From: Betaproteobacteria bacterium
GTDB taxonomy: Bacteria > Pseudomonadota > Gammaproteobacteria > Burkholderiales > SG8-39
Assembly (NCBI GenBank): GCA_016195915.1
Contig: JACPYS010000043.1
Span: 124,001 to 188,000, forward strand
Direction: 5' to 3'
DNA length: 64,000 nt
Of this stretch, positions 14,893 through 24,626 are shown piece by piece. A program made the position numbers and the translations under genes. The notes below the pieces were generated by a model that worked only from the letters and a program-made list of their open reading frames with translations, was not told where the DNA came from and did no database searches. Each line of letters opens with the position of its first letter. Within the stretch, counting starts at the first letter, position 1.

Positions 14893-15867
14893 TCAGTCCC
14901 CCTTGATGTTCGCATCCTTTACAAGCTTCGACCACCGATCGAGGTCGCGCCGGATGAGCTCGCCGAATTTTTCCGGCGTGCCGGTCTGGATCGCAAACAG
15001 CTGCACCGCAAGCCGTTCCCGCACGTCCGCCGAGGCAAGTACCCGATTGATATCGGCGTTGAGCTTCAATACCACCTCGCGCGGCGTGCCGGCGGGCGAG
15101 AGAATGCCGAACCAGATGTCGGCGTCGAAGCCCTCGAAGCCGGCCGACTCGGAGATTACCGGTATTGCCGTGTCGACTGGCGAGCGGGTTGGCGAGGCAA
15201 GCGCCAGCACCCGCAGTTTGCCGCCACGCGCCTGCGGAGCGGTGTTGGTAATCGTGTTGAAGAGTATCGGCACCTGCCCGCCGACGCCGTCGACGATGGC
15301 CGGTCCGCAGCCGCGGTAAGCGATATGCACGATGTCCACCCGGGCGACCACCTTGAAGAGCTCGCCCGCGAGGTGCATCGCGGTGCCGTTGCCGCATGAG
15401 GAATAGGAGAACTTGCCCGGGCTCTCGCGCGCCAGCTTCACCAGATCGATCACGCTCTTCGCCGGGAAATCCGGATGCACGGCCAGCGCCACCGCAGTCG
15501 AGCCGACGAGCGCGACCGGGGCGAAGTCGTTGACCACGTCGAACGGCGTCTTTGCCAGCGCCGGGTTGGTGACCACGGTGTTGTTCGCGACCAGCAGCGT
15601 GTAGCCGTCCGCCGGCGACTTGGCAACGAAATCGGCGCCCACGTTGCCGGCCGCCCCGGTGCGGTTTTCCACCAGGAATTGCTGGCCGCTCGCCTCCGCG
15701 AGTTTGGGCGACAGGATTCGCGCCACCACGTCACTCCCGCCTCCGGCCGGGAACGGCGAGATGAGCTTGACCGGCTTGGCGGGGTAGCCCTGGGACCGGA
15801 CCACCGTGCTGATCACGAGGGCACTACAGGCAACGATGCGGGCTGCAACGCGGCAGAATCGTTTCAT
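14893..15867 (-). CDS. Bug family periplasmic binding protein
   Basis: 324 aa from ATG 15867 with AGGAGG upstream. Signal peptide ending near TVVRSQ, then YPAKPVKLISPFPAGGGSDVVAR (canonical GGGSD loop), ENRTGAAGNVGADFVAKSP and HIAYRGCGPAIVDGVGG. It stands between the two CoA-transferases and the MlaD-like gene in one leftward run, so it is the best candidate for the ligand-binding component of the UbiD/CoA-transferase pathway. Confidence 0.92.
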   Translation of the reverse strand: MKRFCRVAARIVACSALVISTVVRSQGYPAKPVKLISPFPAGGGSDVVARILSPKLAEASGQQFLVENRTGAAGNVGADFVAKSPADGYTLLVANNTVVTNPALAKTPFDVVNDFAPVALVGSTAVALAVHPDFPAKSVIDLVKLARESPGKFSYSSCGNGTAMHLAGELFKVVARVDIVHIAYRGCGPAIVDGVGGQVPILFNTITNTAPQARGGKLRVLALASPTRSPVDTAIPVISESAGFEGFDADIWFGILSPAGTPREVVLKLNADINRVLASADVRERLAVQLFAIQTGTPEKFGELIRRDLDRWSKLVKDANIKGD

Positions 15868-15957
15868 CGTATCCTCCTTTCCCATTGTCATGCATTTTCC
15901 ACGCGATTCGACAACCTCGAGCTCGCGTACTGCACCGCGATTCGCATGCCGTCCCGA

Positions 15958-17172
15958 TCAGTCGAACGCCCCCGCGGCTTGGTACGCCGCGTATTCCTCC
16001 GCCGTCAAGCCGAGGAGGCCGCGAAACACCGACTCGTTGTCGGCCCCGAGGGTGGGCGCCGCCCGCGTAATCTCGGCCGGTGTCTCCGAAAGCGTGAATG
16101 CCGGCGCGCAGTAGGCCTGCTCTCCGATCACCGGATGGCTGCGCCGGCGCCACTGTCCGCGCACCGCGAGCTGCGGGTCCGAGAACAAGTCGGCCATCGT
16201 ATTGACCGCGTGGGCATGCACTCCCGCGGCCTGCAGCATTTCCGCCGCCGTGTCGGCGCACCGCTCGCGCAGCCAGCCGGCAAGCACGGTGTCGATGAGC
16301 TGCGCGTGCATGCGCCGTCCTTCACGATCGACGACCCGGCGATCGCGCCCAAGCGCCGGCTGCCCGATCGCTTCCATGAGCCGCCCGAACTCGGCGTCGC
16401 TCCAGCAGGAAAGCGCAAGCCACGCCCCGCCCGCGCAGGCGTAAGCGCCATGCGGCGCCGCGCCGGGATCGTCGTTACCCGCCCTTTGCGCCACACGGCC
16501 GCTCGCATGGAAATCAAACAGCGGCCCCGCGAGGAACATCAGCCCGCACTCATACTGCGACACGTCGAGGTGCGCACCATTGCCCGTCGTGCGGCGCCGC
16601 TCGAGCGCCGCCAGCACCGCGAGCGCACCGAGCGTCGAGGCAATGAAGTCGATATAGGGGCCGTAAAGAAGCATCGGCGGGTGATCGGGGCTGCCGGTGA
16701 GCTGGCACATGCCCGCGAGCGCGGTGAGTTGCGAACCGAATCCCGGCGTGTCCGCGCGCGGCCCGGTCTGCCCCATGTTGCACGTTGAAAGCATCACAAG
16801 GCCCGGATTGGAAGCCTTGAGGGTGTCGTAGCCAATGCCGATGCGCGCCATCACGCCGGGGCGCATGTTCTCGATGACGACGTCGCATTTCGCTGCCAGG
16901 TGCCGCGCCAGATCGAGTCCGCGCGGGTTTTTCAGATCGAGCGCGACGCCGAACTTCGAATCGTTGAAATAAGCGAAGCAGCCGCCGCTGTCCAATCCCG
17001 GTTTGCCGTTTTTGTAAGGCGGGTACTGCATGCGGAAGCCGTCCGGGTGAGCGCGCGATTCGACATGCACCACCGTCGCACCGAAGTTGGCGAGCATCTT
17101 GCCGACGTGAGGTCCGGCAGCATAGCCGCCGAATTCCGCGACGCGCACGCCGTCGAGAGCCCGTGCCGGCAT
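15958..17172 (-). CDS. Class III CoA-transferase (CaiB/BaiF family), subunit or paralogue 2
   Basis: 404 aa from ATG 17172, overlapping by one base the TGA of the CoA-transferase upstream. Signatures: LDGVRVAEFGGYAAGPHVGKML, NFGATVVHVESRAHPDG, LDLKNPRGLDLARHL, CDVVIENMRPGVMARIG, and the Asp-containing GNGAHLDVSQYECGLMF. The tight pair suggests a two-subunit enzyme, as in succinyl-CoA:aromatic acid CoA-transferases such as those for benzylsuccinate or phthalate. Confidence 0.9.
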   Translation of the reverse strand: MPARALDGVRVAEFGGYAAGPHVGKMLANFGATVVHVESRAHPDGFRMQYPPYKNGKPGLDSGGCFAYFNDSKFGVALDLKNPRGLDLARHLAAKCDVVIENMRPGVMARIGIGYDTLKASNPGLVMLSTCNMGQTGPRADTPGFGSQLTALAGMCQLTGSPDHPPMLLYGPYIDFIASTLGALAVLAALERRRTTGNGAHLDVSQYECGLMFLAGPLFDFHASGRVAQRAGNDDPGAAPHGAYACAGGAWLALSCWSDAEFGRLMEAIGQPALGRDRRVVDREGRRMHAQLIDTVLAGWLRERCADTAAEMLQAAGVHAHAVNTMADLFSDPQLAVRGQWRRRSHPVIGEQAYCAPAFTLSETPAEITRAAPTLGADNESVFRGLLGLTAEEYAAYQAAGAFD

Positions 17173-18284
17173 CACCGTATCCGCTTCGCCGCCGACGCCG
17201 CCCGCGTTTCGGAGGAATGCAGTGCCGCGCGATGTCCGTCGACCACCACGAACGCGCCACAGTGTCGCTCGCCGGGTCCGTCCGGACCCGGCACGTCTTG
17301 CCAGAAGCCTCGCGCCGCGAGATGTGGATCGCTCGCAATATCGGCCACCGTGGAGACCGGGTAGCCAAGCATCCCGCGCCGATGCGCCTGCTCGAGGAAT
17401 TCGCGCTTGGCGAGTGTCGCGAAAAAACGCTCGAGCGGTCGCTCGATCACATCGACCTCCTCCTGCGTCACGATCGTCGGGTCCCACCGGCTCCAGTCGA
17501 TACGCTCCAGTGGTCCCAGTTCGAAGCCGCGGCTGCGCATCCAGCCGACCAGCTGCTCGTTGGTATGCCGGCCGGCGCCGCCACCATAGAGGATGAAGTT
17601 GAGGTGGCCATCACGGCAGCGCCAGAAAACACGGAATTTCGCGCCGGTGACCGAACGCCCTGTCACGTAGGCCCCGGCGCGCGTCGGCGTGATGCCCGAA
17701 ATGTCGACGAACGTCGGGGCATGTGCCAGAGCGGTAATCACCGCTGACTGCGCGGAAACGTCGACCATCTGCCCCTTGCCGCTCGCGCCGCGATGGTGAA
17801 GGGCGACCAGCGCGCCCACTGCGGCCTGCGCGCCTGCCCATGCGTAGGCCTGCGGCGCGCTCACCCGCACGGGCATGCCGTCCGGCTCGCCAGCGAGCGA
17901 CATCGCCCCGCCCGCCGCCATGATCTCAAGGTCCGAGGCAAGCCAACCGGCTTTCGGACCGGTCAATCCGAACGGCGTGATCGCGACGACGACAAGCCGG
18001 GGATTCAACTCGAGAAACCGCGCGGGACGATCACCCGGTCGTGGCGTACAGAAGAGAATATCCGCGCTCCTTGCCAGACGCTCGACGCGTTCCAGCCCGT
18101 CGGTTTCGGCCGCATCCAGCAGCAGCACGCGCTTGTTGACGTTCAACGCCCGCCATTCAGCGCCCCCGCGGTCTGCGTCGGGCGCCTCGATCCTGGTCAC
18201 GTCCGCGCCGAGGTCGGCGAGCAGCCGCCCGGCGAGCCAGCCGAGACGGGCGGTCAAGTCGAGGACCGTGTAGCCCTGCAGCAT
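17172..18284 (-). CDS. Class III CoA-transferase (CaiB/BaiF family), subunit or paralogue 1
   Basis: 370 aa. N-terminal LQGYTVLDLTARLGWLAGRLLADLGADVTRIEAPD, LNVNKRVLLLDAAETDG, and GKGQMVDVSAQSAVITAL at the position of the nucleophilic Asp. Shorter N-terminus than its partner at 15958 and only moderately similar to it. It begins eight bases from the UbiD stop (18292) and runs into the second CoA-transferase, so all three form one translational block. Likely forms the CoA ester that the decarboxylase consumes, or recycles CoA. Confidence 0.88.
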   Translation of the reverse strand: MLQGYTVLDLTARLGWLAGRLLADLGADVTRIEAPDADRGGAEWRALNVNKRVLLLDAAETDGLERVERLARSADILFCTPRPGDRPARFLELNPRLVVVAITPFGLTGPKAGWLASDLEIMAAGGAMSLAGEPDGMPVRVSAPQAYAWAGAQAAVGALVALHHRGASGKGQMVDVSAQSAVITALAHAPTFVDISGITPTRAGAYVTGRSVTGAKFRVFWRCRDGHLNFILYGGGAGRHTNEQLVGWMRSRGFELGPLERIDWSRWDPTIVTQEEVDVIERPLERFFATLAKREFLEQAHRRGMLGYPVSTVADIASDPHLAARGFWQDVPGPDGPGERHCGAFVVVDGHRAALHSSETRAASAAKRIR

Positions 18285-18291
18285 CGTCTCG

Positions 18292-19860
18292 CTAACGGCC
18301 GGTGCGCGCCAGCGACAGCACCCAGCCTGCCATTCTCGCTTTCATCTTCGCAATGTCCTCGCCGCTGAAGAAGTCCTCCGGCTTGACGCGATCGACCGGA
18401 TAGACCGGCCGGTGGAAATCCTGCTCGAAGCCGAACGGCACCGTGGCATCGATGCCCATGCCGCCTTCGAACATGGTGTTGGAGGCGGTCCACTCCTTGT
18501 CTCCCGCGGTCATGCGCTCGGCCGGCATGAAGGTCTGCCCGCGCCCGCCCGGAATCGGGTTGAGAATGTCGGCGCGCGGATTCACACGCGTGGTGAGGCA
18601 CCACATGATGTCGTCCATCGAATAGATATCCACGTCCTCGCTCACCGCGATCGCCAGACGCATGCCCTGGGAACACGACAGGATCGCCGACAGGAAGTTG
18701 CGCTGCCAGCCCTCCTCGATCCGGTTGCGCTTCTTCACCTGGATGATGCAGCCGCCCCAGTCGGTCATGCAGTACGGGATATGCACGTCCTGGATGATGC
18801 CGGGTTGCAGCCGGTGGCACAGTTCGAAGATCGCCGCTTCGCGCACCGTGGTGTCGATATTGCTGTCGTCCGAAGTGTGCACGCCGAGCGGGAAGATCAC
18901 CGGCCGCGACTCGGGCTTGCGCATGGTGATGGCGGTGACATGGAAGGTGGGGGCTTTATACGCCTTGCCCATGTAGCCCGCCCACTCGGGATGAAAGAAG
19001 GTCTTGCCCTGCACGCCTTTGTCCTCCGCCTCGCGCGTCTCGTAGCGCTTGTCCTTGGGATGAATGCAGCCCTCCAGCACGTACTCGGACTCCGCGATCG
19101 CGTGGGCGTCCACCGTGCGCGCCTTGACCAGGCGGATCGGCGAGCCCTGCACCGCGCCGGCAACGCCGATCTCATCGCAGCCCTTGGGCAGGACGACGTA
19201 GTCGAAGCCCGCGCCCGCGAGCAGCGTGCAGGCCGGCGGCACGCCGAAGCACACAGTGAGCGGGATCGGCTGGTCGTCGTGGTAGTGCTGCGTATAGACC
19301 TGCCACATGTGCGAGCCCGGCGAGATCTGGAAGGTGCCGACGTTGCCCCAACGGAAATTCATGCGGTTGTAGCCGAGGTCCGAACCGCCGTCGAAATACG
19401 GCCCGACGACGCAGCGAATGCCCGAGCCGACCGTCAGTTCCGGTTCCAGCGCGGTGTGCCGGATCGCCGTGATCCACTTGTTAACGTCGATGTCCCGGGT
19501 GATGACGTGTTCCTGGCAGGGCGCGTCGGTCTGCTGGATGACCGTCGGCTTGAGCGGGTGGTTGAGTGCGTGTGCGAGCTTGCGCGTGCGATCGCCCGGG
19601 CCGTCCCAGCCGAACATGCGGTCCACCACCCGCATGTCGGAGAACAGGTTGGTGATCGCGCGCGCGTGCGGCTTGCCCTTCACCTTGTTGAACAGCATCG
19701 GCAGGCTGCCGTCGAAATGTTTCTGCAGTCCCGTGATCTCGAGATCGGGATCGACTTCGCGGTCGGTCTCGATCAGCAGTCCTTCGCTCTTCAGCCACTC
19801 GATGGTCGAGCGCAGGCTGCTCGCGTCAGGTTTCACGGCGGTGGAATTCGCTGGTTTCAT
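18292..19860 (-). CDS. UbiD-family prenylated-FMN-dependent decarboxylase
   Basis: 522 aa from ATG 19860 with AGGAGA upstream. N-terminal LRSTIEWLKSEGLLIETDREVD, the prFMN-binding region with NRMNFRWGNVGTFQ (Arg/Asn contacts), the HPEWAGYMG segment holding the expected catalytic Glu, and the VTAITMRKPESRPVI strand. Length fits UbiD (about 500). The enzymes decarboxylate aromatic or alpha,beta-unsaturated acids and need prFMN from UbiX; no ubiX is in the window. With two class III CoA-transferases and a Bug protein beside it, an aroyl-CoA decarboxylation role like that of phthaloyl-CoA decarboxylase is an attractive inference. Confidence 0.88.
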   Translation of the reverse strand: MKPANSTAVKPDASSLRSTIEWLKSEGLLIETDREVDPDLEITGLQKHFDGSLPMLFNKVKGKPHARAITNLFSDMRVVDRMFGWDGPGDRTRKLAHALNHPLKPTVIQQTDAPCQEHVITRDIDVNKWITAIRHTALEPELTVGSGIRCVVGPYFDGGSDLGYNRMNFRWGNVGTFQISPGSHMWQVYTQHYHDDQPIPLTVCFGVPPACTLLAGAGFDYVVLPKGCDEIGVAGAVQGSPIRLVKARTVDAHAIAESEYVLEGCIHPKDKRYETREAEDKGVQGKTFFHPEWAGYMGKAYKAPTFHVTAITMRKPESRPVIFPLGVHTSDDSNIDTTVREAAIFELCHRLQPGIIQDVHIPYCMTDWGGCIIQVKKRNRIEEGWQRNFLSAILSCSQGMRLAIAVSEDVDIYSMDDIMWCLTTRVNPRADILNPIPGGRGQTFMPAERMTAGDKEWTASNTMFEGGMGIDATVPFGFEQDFHRPVYPVDRVKPEDFFSGEDIAKMKARMAGWVLSLARTGR

Positions 19861-19938
19861 CGTGCTCTCCTGGAAGATCCGTCGATTGCAGCCGGCGCGA
19901 CCGGCGTCGGGCACGCCGGTGATGCCGACCGCGATTCG

Positions 19939-20715
19939 TCATATGTATTTCGCTGCCAATGCGATGACCTCGAGCAGGCCGAGCGCGAAGAACAGGTGCA
20001 CCATCCCGCCCATCACTGCCACCGGCGCCGACTTGACCTGCCGCGTGGCATCCAGACCTGCGGCGATGGGAATCACCGCCACCGCCGCCCCGAACAGTGC
20101 CGCTCTCAACGCAAAGCCTGCGAGAATCGGTGCGTCGAAGACCTTGCCAACCACCCGGGTGAATTCCGCAAAGCCCCACGGCGAGAAGTCGTACATTGCG
20201 ACGTAGGCCAGTCCCAGCGCCAGCGCGCAATTCAGCACCGTAAGCGATATGACCGAAAGCGCGGCGGCGACGACGCGCGGCACCAGTTCGTGACGCAGCA
20301 GGTCCGTGCCGGCCGCCTCCACGGCCTCCAGTTCGCCGGAATAGCGCATCAAAGCCACTTCGGTGGCGATCGCGGAACCCGAGCGAAGCGCAACGAACAG
20401 CGCGGTGAGCAGCGGGATCAGCTCGAGCACCAGAACGCGCAGGATCATTTCGACTGCGTAGCGCGTGAGATCGAACGAGCGCGCCGCGGCCAGCGTGATC
20501 TCGATTACCACCAGGCTGAACAGCGTCATGAAGACAGTAAACGGCAACAGGATCTGCCAGGCGGTGAAATAGATCTGCCGGACCGCCACCCTGCGTGTCG
20601 CTTCGACATAAGTCGATGGCGAAAGAGCCGCCGCGAGCGCGTACCCGGCAAAGTGCAGGATGCGGCCCCAGGCCGCGAGCCAGTCGAGAAACGTGGCGGC
20701 GAGGCTCGCGTGCAT
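19939..20715 (-). CDS. MlaE-family ABC transporter permease
   Basis: 258 aa from ATG 20715. Five or six hydrophobic helices, with family motifs AVRQIYFTAWQILLPFTVFMT near the N-terminus and the central VLELIPLLTALFVALRSGSAIATEVALM segment typical of MlaE permeases. MlaE dimers work with an MlaF ATPase and an MCE protein. Here an MlaD-like gene lies 5 kb further along the same run, separated by UbiD, CoA-transferase and Bug genes. Four bp after the Ldh2 stop. Confidence 0.88.
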   Translation of the reverse strand: MHASLAATFLDWLAAWGRILHFAGYALAAALSPSTYVEATRRVAVRQIYFTAWQILLPFTVFMTLFSLVVIEITLAAARSFDLTRYAVEMILRVLVLELIPLLTALFVALRSGSAIATEVALMRYSGELEAVEAAGTDLLRHELVPRVVAAALSVISLTVLNCALALGLAYVAMYDFSPWGFAEFTRVVGKVFDAPILAGFALRAALFGAAVAVIPIAAGLDATRQVKSAPVAVMGGMVHLFFALGLLEVIALAAKYI

Positions 20716-20719
20716 TCGA

Positions 20720-21799
20720 CTAGTTGCCGTCCGCGATCCGCTGGATCGTCGCGCGCTCCAGCCCGAGCTTGACACCAGCGGCCAGAATGTCGTTCCAGCT
20801 GGTCTCGTCCACCGCTATGCCCTCGGCCAGGCGCCTTGCCTTCGTCTCGCGTTCGGGGTCTCCCGCGATGCGCACACGGTCCATACCTTCCGCAGGCGGT
20901 GATTTCTTCACCCAGGAAACGAACTCCGCAGCCTCCTGCGCGAACCCCGCTGCGGTTCCCAGGCGCTGCGGATCGAACACGATCGAGAGCATGCCGTTGA
21001 GTACGCGCTTCTTGCTTCGGTCATCCGTGTGCCACGTGCCGCCGCCGGTGAGGGCACCGCCCAGGAGCTCGCACACAACCGCCAGTCCGTAGCCCTTGTG
21101 CAATCCGAAAGTGGTGAGTGCACCGAAAGGATCGAGCACGCCGAAACGCGGATCCGTGGTGGGCCGGCCCTGGTCGTCGATGAGCAGTCCGGCGGGAAGC
21201 TTCTCGCCCTTGTTGTAAGCCACCCGTACCTTGCCCTGGGCCACGCCGCTGGTTGCCATGTCGAGGATGAACGGCGGCTGTCCGGAAAGCGGGATGCCGA
21301 TCGTCACCGGATTGGTGCCGAAACGGGCGTCGGTTCCGCCAAACGGCGCAACGATGGAGCGCGAAATCACGTTCGTGAAACTGAGCGAGACGAGCCCGGC
21401 ATCCACCGCCTGCTCGGCCCATTGGCCGATGCGGCACAGGTGGTGCGAGTTGCCGAGCGCCATCACGCATACGCCGTACTGCCGCGCACGGCCGATTGCC
21501 GTGTCGGTGGCCTCCAGTCCGATCACCTGCCCATAGCCGGCCTGGCCGTCGAGCGTGATCAGCGCGCCGCCATCGAATTTCATCAGCGCATGGCGGTTGG
21601 GGCTCAGCCCGCCTTCAAGCAGCGATTCCACGTAGCGCGGAATCATTCCGACACCGTGGGAATCGTGCCCGGTGAGGTTTGCGTTGACCAGGTTCCCGGC
21701 CACCAGTCGCGCCTCGCGAGCATCGCTCCCGCCGGCAACCACGATCGCCTCGACCGCGCGTGTCAGGGGTTCGTGGGCAAATGTGAAAGTGTTTGCCAT
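20720..21799 (-). CDS. Ldh2/malate dehydrogenase-type NAD(P)-dependent oxidoreductase
   Basis: 359 aa. Typical Ldh_2 features: LTGHDSHGVGMIPRYVESL with the catalytic His, GYGQVIGLEATDTAI, FGTNPVTIGIP, DMATSGVAQGKV and the Lys-rich FGLHKGYGLAVVCELLGGAL. The family interconverts 2-hydroxy and 2-oxo acids, including malate, lactate, ureidoglycolate, sulfolactate and 2,3-diketogulonate. It heads the leftward run and is divergent from the dehydratase at 21823 with only 23 bp between start codons. Substrate likely a hydroxyacid of one of the flanking pathways. Confidence 0.9.
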   Translation of the reverse strand: MANTFTFAHEPLTRAVEAIVVAGGSDAREARLVAGNLVNANLTGHDSHGVGMIPRYVESLLEGGLSPNRHALMKFDGGALITLDGQAGYGQVIGLEATDTAIGRARQYGVCVMALGNSHHLCRIGQWAEQAVDAGLVSLSFTNVISRSIVAPFGGTDARFGTNPVTIGIPLSGQPPFILDMATSGVAQGKVRVAYNKGEKLPAGLLIDDQGRPTTDPRFGVLDPFGALTTFGLHKGYGLAVVCELLGGALTGGGTWHTDDRSKKRVLNGMLSIVFDPQRLGTAAGFAQEAAEFVSWVKKSPPAEGMDRVRIAGDPERETKARRLAEGIAVDETSWNDILAAGVKLGLERATIQRIADGN

Positions 21800-21822
21800 G
21801 ATGGTGCCAAGTGTAATTTAGA

Positions 21823-23556
21823 ATGGCTTGCATGAAGAAGACCCCGGAGCAATTGCGCAGCCACCGCTGGTTCGGTGTCACGGACCTGCGTTCCTTCGGC
21901 CACCGCTCGCGCACCGCGCAGATGGGCTACGACCGCAGCGACTACCTGGGCAAACCCGTGATCGCGATCATCAACACCTGGTCGGACATCAACCACTGCC
22001 ATACGCACTTCAAGCAACGCGTCGAGGAGGTCAAGCGCGGTGTCTGGCAGTCCGGCGGTTTTCCGCTCGAAATGCCCGCGATGGCGCTCGCTGAAACGAT
22101 GCAGAAACCGACCACCATGCTGTACCGAAACTTCCTGGCGATGGAAACCGAGGAACTGCTGCGCTCCTACCCGGTGGATGGCTGCGTGCTGATGGGCGGC
22201 TGCGACAAGACCACGCCGGCGCTCCTCATGGGTGCGATCAGCATGAACCTGCCGGCGATCTACCTGCCGGCGGGCCCGATGCTCAACGCCCATTGGCGCG
22301 ACCAGACCCTCGGCTCGGGGTCGGACACCTGGAAATATTGGGACGAGTTGCGCGCCGGTCGCATCACCGAGCGCGACTGGCAGGAGATCGAGGACGGCAT
22401 CGCGCGCTCACCCGGCACCTGCATGACCATGGGTACAGCCGCCACGATGATGTCGCTCGCCGAGGCGCTGGGATTCACGCTGCCCGGTTACTCGTCGATT
22501 CCGGCGCCGGATTCGAACCACGCTCGCATGGCCGGACTCACCGGGCGGCGCATTGTCGACATGGTTTGGGAAGACCTCAAGCCGCGCGACCTCCTGTCGC
22601 GTGGCTCGTTTGACAACGCCATCACCACGCTGATGGCGATGGGGGGCTCGACCAACGCCATCGTGCACCTGGTGGCCATGGCCGGACGCGCGGGGCTCGC
22701 GTTCCCACTCGAGCACTACAACGAGATTTCGGCGAAAACGCCGGTCATCGCCAACGTGCGTCCCTCGGGCGACAAGTACCTGATGGAGGATTTCTACCAT
22801 GCTGGCGGCCTGCGCGCGATGCTGAACGTACTGCGCGACCTGCTCGATCTCGCGGCGAAGACGGTGAACGGCAGGACGCTCGGCGAGAATATCGAGGGTT
22901 CAAAGGTCTGGAATGCCGATGTGATCCTGCCGAGAGCGAAGCCGCTGCAAGCCTCGGGCGGCATCGTGATGCTGCGCGGCAGCCTCGCACCCGACGGCGC
23001 GGTCATCAAGACCAGCGCCGCGAATCCGGCCCTGATGCAGCACACCGGCCGAGCGGTCGTGTTCGAAGACTACAACGACATGGCCGCGAGGATCGACACG
23101 GACGAACTCGAGGTCGACGCCTCCTCGGTGCTGGTGCTGAAGAACGCGGGCCCCTTGGGCGGCCCGGGCTTCCCGGAGTGGGGCATGCTGCCGATGCCGA
23201 AGAAACTGATCAAACAGGGCGTGAAGGACATGGTGCGGTTATCGGATGGCCGCATGAGCGGCACCAGCTACGGCACCTGCGTGCTGCATGTCGCACCCGA
23301 GTCGTTCGCAGGAGGGCCGCTCGCCTTCGTGCGCAATGGCGACCTGATCGAACTGGACGTCGCGGCGCGCGCGCTCAACCTGAAGATTTCGGATGCGGAA
23401 ATGGCCAAACGCCGGGCCGCGTGGCGACGTCCCGCACACAAATACGAACGCGGCTACGGGGCGTTTTTTTCGCAGCATGTGAAGCAGGCGAACGAGGGTT
23501 GCGACTTCGACTTCCTCGAAGGCTCCGCGCCGACCGCGGAGCCGGAGATTCACTAG
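21823..23556 (+). CDS. IlvD/Edd-family dehydratase, sugar-acid (arabonate/xylonate) type
   Basis: 577 aa from ATG 21823 (ATG 21832 also possible; no ribosome site for either). Iron-sulfur cysteines in [15 protein letters not shown] and [15 protein letters not shown], plus the early [20 protein letters not shown] pattern and [13 protein letters not shown]. This N-terminus matches L-arabonate/D-xylonate-type dehydratases better than dihydroxy-acid dehydratase of branched-chain synthesis. It would convert an aldonate to a 2-keto-3-deoxy acid. Downstream genes for an aldolase and a hydroxyacid dehydrogenase agree with such a pathway. Confidence 0.9.
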   Translation: MACMKKTPEQLRSHRWFGVTDLRSFGHRSRTAQMGYDRSDYLGKPVIAIINTWSDINHCHTHFKQRVEEVKRGVWQSGGFPLEMPAMALAETMQKPTTMLYRNFLAMETEELLRSYPVDGCVLMGGCDKTTPALLMGAISMNLPAIYLPAGPMLNAHWRDQTLGSGSDTWKYWDELRAGRITERDWQEIEDGIARSPGTCMTMGTAATMMSLAEALGFTLPGYSSIPAPDSNHARMAGLTGRRIVDMVWEDLKPRDLLSRGSFDNAITTLMAMGGSTNAIVHLVAMAGRAGLAFPLEHYNEISAKTPVIANVRPSGDKYLMEDFYHAGGLRAMLNVLRDLLDLAAKTVNGRTLGENIEGSKVWNADVILPRAKPLQASGGIVMLRGSLAPDGAVIKTSAANPALMQHTGRAVVFEDYNDMAARIDTDELEVDASSVLVLKNAGPLGGPGFPEWGMLPMPKKLIKQGVKDMVRLSDGRMSGTSYGTCVLHVAPESFAGGPLAFVRNGDLIELDVAARALNLKISDAEMAKRRAAWRRPAHKYERGYGAFFSQHVKQANEGCDFDFLEGSAPTAEPEIH

Positions 23557-23632
23557 CCCGAACTGGACGTACCTGCTCGGGTAGAATCCGCGTCGGAGCG
23601 TTTGTAACCATGCAGTTACCCGGGGAGGAGAA

Positions 23633-24598
23633 ATGAAACCAGTTGCGTTTTTCGCGGGCGCGCTGTTTGCCCTCGCGAGCGTCGCCGCGTCGGCGCAGAC
23701 CTATCCGAGCAAGCCGATCCGCATCATCGTGCCGTTCGCCCCGGGCGGCACCTCGGACATTCTCGCGCGCGCGCTCGCACCGAGGATCACCGAGGCGATG
23801 GGCCAGCCGGTCATCGTGGAGAACAAGACCGGCGCCAACGGCAGCGTCGGCGCGGAATTCGTCGCCAGATCGGCGCCTGACGGCTACACGATGCTGCTCT
23901 CGGACGTGGGCGCGCTGTCGATCAATCCGAGCGTGTACGCCAACATGCCGTTCGATCCGGTGAAGGATTTCTCGCCGATCGTGATGGTTTCGTATTCCCC
24001 GCACGTGCTCGCCGTGCACCCGTCGCTGCCGGTAAACAGCGTGAAGGAACTGGTCGCCTACGCCAAAGCCAATCCGGGCAAGCTCAATTTCGCCAACTCC
24101 GGCACCGGCGGCGCGCCGCACCTCGCAGGCGTCGAGTTCGCGCAACGCACCGGCGTGCAATGGGCCTATATTCCGTACAAAGGCGGCTCCGCGGCGGTGA
24201 CCGACGTCATCGCGGGGCAATCGAACGTGTTGTTCAACGGGATGCTCGCGACGTACCCGTCGGTGAAGGGCGGGCGCTTGCGCGGGCTCGCGGTTTCCAG
24301 CGTTGCGCGCGTGCCTTCCGCGCCCGAACTTCCTACGGTGGCCGAATCCGGCCTGCCCGGTTTCGAGACCGGCTCCTACCAGGGCCTGCTCGCCGCAGCC
24401 GGCACGCCGCGCGAGATCGTGACGAAGCTCAACGTCGATATCACGAGGATCCTCAATACCCAGGACATGAAGGACATGCTTGCCAAGCAGGGAACCGAGG
24501 TGCGTGCCGGCCCGGCCGAAGCGCTGGGTTCTTTTATCGTCGCCGAGAAAGCGCGCTGGGCGAAGGTGGTGAAGGAAGCCGGCATCAAGGCCGATTGA
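23633..24598 (+). CDS. Bug family periplasmic binding protein
   Basis: 321 aa; ATG preceded by GGAGGAG. Signal peptide ending at AASAQ, then [48 protein letters not shown] and [17 protein letters not shown]. Lies between the dehydratase and the aldolase in one rightward run, so its ligand may be the aldonate or a related sugar acid. Orphan: no tctA/tctB genes nearby. Confidence 0.93.
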   Translation: MKPVAFFAGALFALASVAASAQTYPSKPIRIIVPFAPGGTSDILARALAPRITEAMGQPVIVENKTGANGSVGAEFVARSAPDGYTMLLSDVGALSINPSVYANMPFDPVKDFSPIVMVSYSPHVLAVHPSLPVNSVKELVAYAKANPGKLNFANSGTGGAPHLAGVEFAQRTGVQWAYIPYKGGSAAVTDVIAGQSNVLFNGMLATYPSVKGGRLRGLAVSSVARVPSAPELPTVAESGLPGFETGSYQGLLAAAGTPREIVTKLNVDITRILNTQDMKDMLAKQGTEVRAGPAEALGSFIVAEKARWAKVVKEAGIKAD

Positions 24599-24626
24599 AG
24601 CGGCTGAACACCAATCAGGGATAGAC

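Noticed and set aside
18412-20772. Very long open frame (786 codons) on the plus strand
   Set aside because: Antisense to the UbiD and MlaE-like genes, Arg/His-rich and without any domain; a codon-bias shadow in GC-rich DNA.
23560-23600. Hairpin (CCCGA...TCGGG) after the dehydratase as a terminator
   Set aside because: Only five pairs with a 15-base loop and no T-run.
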